Assembly: GCA_964461295.1 (NCBI GenBank)
Contig: CAYWTX010000481.1
Coordinates: forward strand, 1-35,479
Origin: CAYWTX01 sp964461295
GTDB taxonomy: Bacteria > Planctomycetota > Phycisphaerae > SM23-33
Length of the DNA stretch: 35,479 nt
Direction: 5' to 3'
Made by a program: the position numbers and the translations under genes. The notes beneath the pieces were generated by a model. That model ran no database searches, was not told the origin of the DNA, and saw nothing but the letters and a program-made list of their open reading frames with translations. Positions 32,107-35,479 of the stretch are shown here, piece after piece (the stretch's first letter is position 1; each line of letters starts with the position of its first letter).

Positions 32107-32549
32107 CGGGGATTCTTCCGACAATATTCGACGGCCAGCCCGAGCATCCGCCGGCTGCTCATCGGCAGGAAGGTCAGGCGCTCGCGCACGGCGGCGATCT
32201 CCTCCGCGCTGGCCGTCGCCAGGATGCGCTCGACGTGCGCGTCCCACGCCGCCTCTTCGGCGGCGGTCATCGGCTGGGTGGCGTCGGCCCGGGTGCGGTC
32301 CACCTCGCGGTCGGCGGCGGAGGCCAGCTCGCTGGCCCCGGTCAGCGCCCCGTACGCCTTCTGGATGGCGGCGATGTCGGGGGTGCTGTCCCGCTCGAAG
32401 CGGTGGTTCTCAATGCACTCCCGGAGCTTGTCCTGCCGCAGGTGCGACCAGCGGGCGTTGAGCAGGGCGGCAAGGTTCTCGTCCGGCTTCCACCGCGGCC
32501 AGAGCTTGCACATGAACACCTTGTTGTCGGGCCAAGTGATTCGGTCCAT
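32103..32549 (-). CDS. Hypothetical early protein next to the DUF1376 gene
   Basis: This 148-residue protein has an N-terminal MDRITWPDNKVFMCKLWPRW and a helical rest (NLAALLNARWSHLRQDKLRE, AAWDAHVERILATASAEEIA) ending with RMLGLAVEYCRKN. It follows the DUF1376 gene by 14 bases and is probably on the same transcript. Its position in phages is often held by small replication accessory proteins, but no motif confirms that. Its end overlaps the -35 of the next promoter. Confidence 0.6.
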   Translation of the reverse strand: MDRITWPDNKVFMCKLWPRWKPDENLAALLNARWSHLRQDKLRECIENHRFERDSTPDIAAIQKAYGALTGASELASAADREVDRTRADATQPMTAAEEAAWDAHVERILATASAEEIAAVRERLTFLPMSSRRMLGLAVEYCRKNPR

Positions 32550-32563
32550 CGGTCAGGCTCCTT

Positions 32564-33106
32564 TCAGAACGGCACCCAGTTCGGGTCGGCGCGACGCCGC
32601 GCCTCTTCCTCCCGCCTGGTTGACCTCGCCCGCCCGCCCCCCTTCAGGGGGGCTACGGGGGGTTCTATGTTTGTGGTTGTGGTTGTGGATACGACCCGGT
32701 CAGCGGTGCGCTCACCGTCGCGGTCACCGTTGCGGTCAGCGCCACGGTCACCGTCCCGGCGCTTCCTATTGGTGACGGCGGCCGCTTCCTGCCGGGCCTT
32801 GCGGATGCCGTCCGTGCGTTCCCGCTCCCGCTCCATGCGCGGATGCACCCACCGCTGCTCACGCTCACCGTGGCGGTCACCGTCACGGTCACCGTCCGCA
32901 AGGACGAGCCGCGCCCGGATCGCATCCCACCCCGCGTCGGACACGCCGCCGGCAATCCGGTCCACCGCCGCCCGGTCGTCCGGGATGCCGCCGTTCATCC
33001 ACGCGAAGGCCAGTAGGCGGATGTAGCCGCCCACCCAATCCGGCGGCCACGCTGCCGTGCTGGCGTAAAAGTCCGAGGCGTAAAAGGGAAACCAAGGTGT
33101 GCTCAT
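32564..33106 (-). CDS. DUF1376-family protein, possible replication accessory
   Basis: This 180-residue protein is read from ATG 33106; a TTG at 33118 would add four residues. The DUF1376 domain is clear: WFPFYASDFYAST, WVGGYIRLLAFAWMNGGIP, DRIAGGVSDAGWDAIRARL. Members resemble the N-terminal part of phage replication-initiation or DnaT-like proteins. The second half is low complexity, with repeated RDGDR/GDR units (DGDRDGDRHGERE, RDGDRGADRNGDRDGER) and a Thr run, encoded by reiterated DNA near 32711-32760 and 32867-32895. It is the first gene of the leftward unit under the promoter at 33230. Confidence 0.75.
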   Translation of the reverse strand: MSTPWFPFYASDFYASTAAWPPDWVGGYIRLLAFAWMNGGIPDDRAAVDRIAGGVSDAGWDAIRARLVLADGDRDGDRHGEREQRWVHPRMERERERTDGIRKARQEAAAVTNRKRRDGDRGADRNGDRDGERTADRVVSTTTTTNIEPPVAPLKGGGRARSTRREEEARRRADPNWVPF

Positions 33107-33229
33107 GGTGCAGCTCAAAGGTCCGTGGCGGAGCGGGGGAGCGGCCTGGCGGGACTACCCCGCCCCGACCACGGATGCTGAATTGTGAGCGACTGCCAGG
33201 CCGCTCTCCGCCATCGGGCGGACGGGCGC

Positions 33230-33257
33230 ATGGTAACGCCCGGCCCGCGCCTGTCAA
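33230..33257 (-). promoter_or_regulatory. Sigma70-like leftward promoter of the DUF1376 unit
   Basis: On the minus strand, consensus -35 TTGACA and -10 TACCAT lie 16 bases apart. The 5' leader to ATG 33106 would be about 115 bases. The T-rich end of the adjacent terminator abuts the -35. Confidence 0.6.
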
Positions 33258-33260
33258 GTC

Positions 33261-33285
33261 AAAAGAAACGCCCCTTGCGGGGCGT
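33261..33285 (-). terminator. Minus-strand terminator in the control region
   Basis: On the minus strand ACGCCCC-GCAA-GGGGCGT is followed by TTTCTTTT. No leftward gene lies upstream within 2 kb, so it probably insulates the leftward promoter from antisense transcripts of the rightward genes. Confidence 0.7.
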
Positions 33286-33314
33286 CGGGCCGGAGATGCG
33301 ATCTTCGGCGGGGT

Positions 33315-33335
33315 AGTGGAAGTTTACCTTCCACT
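33315..33335. promoter_or_regulatory. Perfect inverted repeat, candidate operator
   Basis: agtggaag-tttac-cttccact is an 8-5-8 palindrome, followed at once by the short palindrome ttccggaa (33336-33343). It lies between the divergent promoters and may bind the HTH protein encoded at 33467. Confidence 0.5.
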
Positions 33336-33410
33336 TTCCGGAAGGCGGAGCGAACCCGCTACACCCGCCCGGATCTGTAGCACCTTCGCGCCATCTGTCC
33401 TTCCCAGACG

Positions 33411-33428
33411 GTCACCTTCCGAGGTGAC
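33411..33428. promoter_or_regulatory. Inverted repeat just upstream of the rightward promoter
   Basis: gtcacct-tccg-aggtgac (7-4-7) ends four bases before the -35 of the rightward promoter. It could be an operator or a transcript hairpin; there is no T-tract to make it a terminator. Confidence 0.5.
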
Positions 33429-33431
33429 GAG

Positions 33432-33460
33432 TTGACGCGCCGCCCGCGCCTGCGTACCCT
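33432..33460 (+). promoter_or_regulatory. Rightward promoter giving a near-leaderless transcript
   Basis: -35 TTGACG and -10 TACCCT are 17 bases apart. The ATG of the HTH gene starts only six bases after the -10, so the expected start of transcription falls at the start codon. Confidence 0.65.
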
Positions 33461-33466
33461 GCGGGA

Positions 33467-33724
33467 ATGAAGCAGTACGACCTCTCGAACCCCGTGGATT
33501 GGAAGCACGCGATGCAGACGCACCTCGCCGAGCAGGGCATGACCCGCTACGAGTTCGTGCGCCTCTGCGAGCGCGAAGGCATCTGCTCCGCGCACACGGC
33601 CGAGTGCCTGCTGGCCGACGTCGGCACGATCACCGGGAAGCGAGAGCCGTCCTTCCGCATGGCGCTCGAGATGGCCCGCGCCGCAGGGCTTGCCGTCACC
33701 GTCAAAAAGCGGAGACGGGCGTGA
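33467..33724 (+). CDS. Small HTH-type regulator
   Basis: This 85-residue protein has a central helix-turn-helix-like segment (MTRYEFVRLCEREGICSAHT followed by AECLLADVG), a GKR turn, and SFRMALEMARAAGLAV, which resembles the second half of Cro/XRE-type domains. The C-terminus is basic (KKRRRA). It is the first gene rightward of the control region, so it may regulate the early or modification genes. Expression would be from a leaderless mRNA. The stop overlaps a GTG of the next frame. Confidence 0.65.
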   Translation: MKQYDLSNPVDWKHAMQTHLAEQGMTRYEFVRLCEREGICSAHTAECLLADVGTITGKREPSFRMALEMARAAGLAVTVKKRRRA

Positions 33725-34356
33725 GCGCAGGCGCGGATAGCACAAGGGTAGTGCACCCCCTATTCCAAGGGGACGATGGCGGTTCGACTCCGACCTCCGC
33801 GCTCCACGCCCGCGACCTGACGTTCTCCGAATGCCCCAAGCCTCATGCCGTCCGGCTCGTCAAGCAGTGGCACTCGCGTCTGCCTAACTGCCCACGCGGT
33901 CCCTGGACGCACGCCTTCCACGCCCATGCCAATGGCATCACCTACGCCGTCGCGCTCTGGAACAACCCGAGCACCCGATGCCTGCCGTCGCACTGGCGCG
34001 AGCTGCGCCGCATGGCCTGCGCCCCCGACGCCCCGCGCAACACGGCCAGCAGGTTCCTCGCATGGATGGTCCGATGGTTCCAGCAGCACCAGCCGCACGC
34101 GGAGAAGCTGATCTCCTACCAAGACACCGCCGTGCACACAGGCACCATCTACAAGGCGGCCGGATGGGTCAACGAGTGGACCTCGACGCCCCGCGAACGC
34201 GACCGTACCGTCCTGCGCTCGGACGCCCCGAGGCAGTACCGCACCGCGTCAAACGGCAAGGACGTAGACCTGTCGGCCAAGGTCCGGTGGGCGCGGACAT
34301 TGATGCCGCCACCCCTTCCGCAAACCGACCCTCGGAGGGATGATGGTGGCGCGTGA
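33721..34356 (+). CDS. Mom-like DNA-modification protein (GNAT-like fold)
   Basis: The body resembles Mom-type phage proteins that add a chemical group to adenine in DNA: VRLVKQWHSR, ITYAVALWNNPSTRCLP, ELRRMACAPDAPRNTASRFL and LISYQDTAVHTGTIYKAAGW correspond to the acetyltransferase-like core and its closing strand. With the methylase this gives a second modification system against restriction. The only usual starts are GTG 33721 (overlapping the previous stop as GTGA, 211 residues) and GTG 33751. Both lie before or within the tRNA-like sequence, while family similarity seems to begin near LTFSECPK (about 33817). The true start is therefore uncertain. The stop overlaps the next GTG. Confidence 0.7.
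   Translation: MSAGADSTRVVHPLFQGDDGGSTPTSALHARDLTFSECPKPHAVRLVKQWHSRLPNCPRGPWTHAFHAHANGITYAVALWNNPSTRCLPSHWRELRRMACAPDAPRNTASRFLAWMVRWFQQHQPHAEKLISYQDTAVHTGTIYKAAGWVNEWTSTPRERDRTVLRSDAPRQYRTASNGKDVDLSAKVRWARTLMPPPLPQTDPRRDDGGA
33731..33806 (+). tRNA. tRNA-Gly(UCC)-like gene with encoded CCA, atypical
   Basis: A 7-bp acceptor stem pairs GCGCGGA with TCCGCGC, followed by discriminator T and encoded CCA. U8-A9, a D-arm GCAC/GTGC with AAGGGTA loop, a TTCGACT T-loop and 76-base length are normal. The anticodon is TCC (33764-33766) in ATTCCAA. Two oddities: the anticodon arm leaves an eight-base loop TATTCCAA with a C-A mismatch at the top of its stem, and the T-stem needs a bulged A (GGCGG against CCGaCC). 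It could read GGA/GGG, or be a decaying or regulatory tRNA-like structure. It lies inside the 5' part of the next open frame. Confidence 0.6.
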
Positions 34357-34517
34357 CCGACGACCTCGACCAGCTCCGCAGGCACTACGCCCGCGCCCGC
34401 CGGCGCGAACGCGAGGAGCTGTGGCTCCGCCGCGCCGGGATCGCCTTCGGCATCCTCTGGTACTCCGCCGTCCTCGCGGTCGGTTTCGGGCTGGGACGCT
34501 GCACGGGACACCCATGA
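34353..34517 (+). CDS. Small single-span membrane protein
   Basis: This 54-residue protein is read from GTG 34353, which overlaps the Mom-like stop by four bases. A basic, Arg-rich N-terminus (QLRRHYARARRRERE) precedes a membrane segment (about 29-48, GIAFGILWYSAVLAVGFGLG). Overlaps at both ends support it as a real gene. Function unknown. Confidence 0.6.
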   Translation: MTDDLDQLRRHYARARRREREELWLRRAGIAFGILWYSAVLAVGFGLGRCTGHP

Positions 34518-34753
34518 ACCTCGACCCGGCCTACGTCTGCGCCCGGCTCCGCCTGTCGCAGGATGACGAGGCCGCCGACTGCCTCGAGCGCCTCGTGGCC
34601 GAAGCCGACGATGTCCGCCGCGCCTTCACGACCTACGTGCTCGAGGACCCGAACGCCCCGTGGGCGCGGAATTGGAAGGTCACGTGCCGGAAGCTCGGAT
34701 GGCCCGGCCTCGCCCGTCACCCCGACCCCCCAACCTCCGATGGCACGCCGTAA
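34514..34753 (+). CDS. Small hypothetical protein
   Basis: This 79-residue protein starts at ATG 34514, overlapping the previous stop as ATGA. Helices YVCARLRLSQDDEAADCLER and LVAEADDVRRAFTTYV precede WARNWKVTCRKLGWPGLARH. It overlaps the next gene by 14 bases. No family recognised. Confidence 0.6.
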   Translation: MNLDPAYVCARLRLSQDDEAADCLERLVAEADDVRRAFTTYVLEDPNAPWARNWKVTCRKLGWPGLARHPDPPTSDGTP

Positions 34754-35051
34754 ACGCGAACCCATCGACCAGCGCCTTGCGCGATGCCAGGCGCAGAACT
34801 ACCGCCTCGTGCGCCTGCTCGTCGAGCATCAGATCGACGTGCCCACGTCGGACGGCTTCGTGGACATGACCATGCCCCCCGCGTACCGTCCGAAGGAAAG
34901 CCCCGAGGACGGCTACGAGCGCCTCCGCATGACCCTCGCCGAGGTGCGAGGCCGCCTGAATATGTTTGCCGTTCGCACCCAGGCCGCGAGCTGGGCCGCC
35001 GAGGCCCGCAGCATCATGCGCGTGATCGACAAAGCCGAAAGGAAGCCATGA
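34740..35051 (+). CDS. Small hypothetical protein before the ParB/methylase gene
   Basis: This 103-residue protein starts at ATG 34740 within the end of its neighbour. It has a basic start (MARRKREPIDQRLARCQAQN), a middle with a PxxYRPKESPEDGYERL turn, and a helix SWAAEARSIMRVIDKAERK. Its stop overlaps the ParB-like start as ATGA. Function unknown; coupling hints at a role with the methylase gene. Confidence 0.62.
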   Translation: MARRKREPIDQRLARCQAQNYRLVRLLVEHQIDVPTSDGFVDMTMPPAYRPKESPEDGYERLRMTLAEVRGRLNMFAVRTQAASWAAEARSIMRVIDKAERKP

Positions 35052-35479
35052 CCGCAGGACTCACCATGCACGTCGAGGATGTGCCCGTCGAAACCCTCAC
35101 GCACGACCCCGCGAATGTCCGCAAGCACGGGGACGAGAACCTGGCCGCCATCAAGGCCAGCCTCACCCGGTTCGGCCAGCAGAAGCCCATTGTCGTGGAC
35201 GGCAAGGGCATCGTCGTGGCCGGAAACGGCACGCTCTCGGCTGCCAAGGCTCTCGGCTGGAAGACGATCAAGGCGGTGCGGACCAACCTGACCGGGGCCG
35301 AGGCAACCGCCTTTGCCATCGCCGACAACCGCACGGCCGAGCTGGCGGAATGGGACGAGGCCAGCCTGCACGCCCAGCTCGCCGCCATTGCCATCGAGGA
35401 CGAGGAGCTGCTGGCGGCGACGGGATTCACCGACAAGGACTTGTCCGAGCTCGACTGCGCGGTCAGCCCAAAGATCACC
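35048..35479 (+). CDS. ParB-like nuclease domain, N-terminal part of a methylase fusion (3' partial)
   Basis: The frame runs to the end of the window (144 residues visible). The ParB/Spo0J-like domain shows VPVETLTHDPANVRKHGDEN, IKASLTRFGQQKPIVVDG, VVAGNGTLSAAKALGW and a following ATAFAIADNRTAELAEWD. In phages and mobile elements this domain commonly precedes a DPPY methyltransferase domain, which is what the first gene of the window lacks at its front. It probably recognises DNA for the methylase rather than partitioning a chromosome. End-to-end joining as given would be off by one base in frame. Confidence 0.85.
   Translation, partial: MTAGLTMHVEDVPVETLTHDPANVRKHGDENLAAIKASLTRFGQQKPIVVDGKGIVVAGNGTLSAAKALGWKTIKAVRTNLTGAEATAFAIADNRTAELAEWDEASLHAQLAAIAIEDEELLAATGFTDKDLSELDCAVSPKIT

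Larger units (their letters stand above)
33119..33466. other. Divergent early control region, no protein gene
   Basis: About 350 bases separate the leftward DUF1376 gene from the rightward HTH gene. They hold a leftward promoter, a minus-strand terminator upstream of it, two perfect inverted repeats and a rightward promoter ending at the HTH start codon. I see no credible coding frame. An AT-richer patch (33300-33350) lies around the first inverted repeat. Confidence 0.75.

Noticed and set aside
31090..32775. Plus-strand open frame of 561 codons across early genes
   Set aside because: It runs against seven overlapping leftward genes with ribosome sites and promoters; shadow composition.
33731..33806. 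tRNA as an integration attachment site
   Set aside because: No integrase or excisionase is visible in the window, and the tRNA is complete and inside a phage operon.
35048..35479. Plasmid partition protein
   Set aside because: The ParB-like domain lacks a visible ParA partner, and the methylase half at the other window end explains it better.

Overview
The window reads as almost an entire tailed-phage genome from a GC-rich bacterial host. The evidence is a complete morphogenesis series in canonical order: terminase, portal, Mu F-like protein, protease/scaffold, decoration protein, major capsid protein, adaptor genes, tail tube, frameshifted tail chaperones, tape measure, tail proteins and fibres. 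There is no bacterial housekeeping gene, ribosomal RNA gene or integrase. I cannot name the host. The last gene (35048 to the window end) is the N-terminal ParB-like half, and the first gene (window start to 818) the C-terminal methylase half, of a common phage ParB-methyltransferase fusion. The molecule is therefore probably circular or circularly permuted, with the window cut inside that gene. The two halves do not join in frame exactly as given.

Layout. (1) 1-2675, rightward: methylase, probable small terminase subunit, large terminase subunit. (2) 2686-6906: an accessory block between terminase and portal. It holds a modular protein with six copies of an SRPGAKAKF-type linker, a decoration-like domain fused to a base-composition-shifted C-terminal module, and three small proteins. 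(3) 6911-13903: head genes of Mu-like relationship (DUF935 portal, F-like protein, protease with probable nested scaffold, decoration, capsid, gp36-like and gpG-like proteins). (4) 13905-20109: tail genes with a textbook -1 frameshift signal (GGGAAAC plus downstream stem) and a short tape measure. (5) 20109-23809: two tail-fibre genes sharing repeats, the first ending in a polyglycine-rich tip. (6) 23818-27257: membrane proteins, a metallophosphoesterase, an HExxH protein, a protein with 28 cysteines and a GIKPCGGC protein. I recognise no classical endolysin. (7) 27281-33106, leftward: early genes (Gp157-like, ERF annealing protein, RusA resolvase, small HTH protein, MarR-like regulator, CsrA-like protein, DUF1376 protein), with four sigma70-like promoters and three terminators. 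(8) 33119-33466: a divergent control region. (9) 33467-end, rightward: an HTH protein from a near-leaderless promoter, a tRNA-Gly(UCC)-like gene overlapping a Mom-like DNA-modification gene, three small genes and the ParB/methylase gene.

Together the genes describe a virulent-looking or at least integrase-less phage. It would use host replication machinery aided by an ERF/RusA recombination set. It appears to protect its DNA with two modification activities (methylase and Mom-like). It carries accessory virion-associated modules whose repeats and base composition suggest cassette exchange. Neighbouring genes mostly overlap by ATGA, GTGA or TGATG, so translational coupling is the rule. The strongest candidates for undescribed biology are the SRPGAKAKF cassette protein, the MCP-like N-terminus of the nested scaffold, the tRNA/mom overlap and the phage CsrA-like protein.
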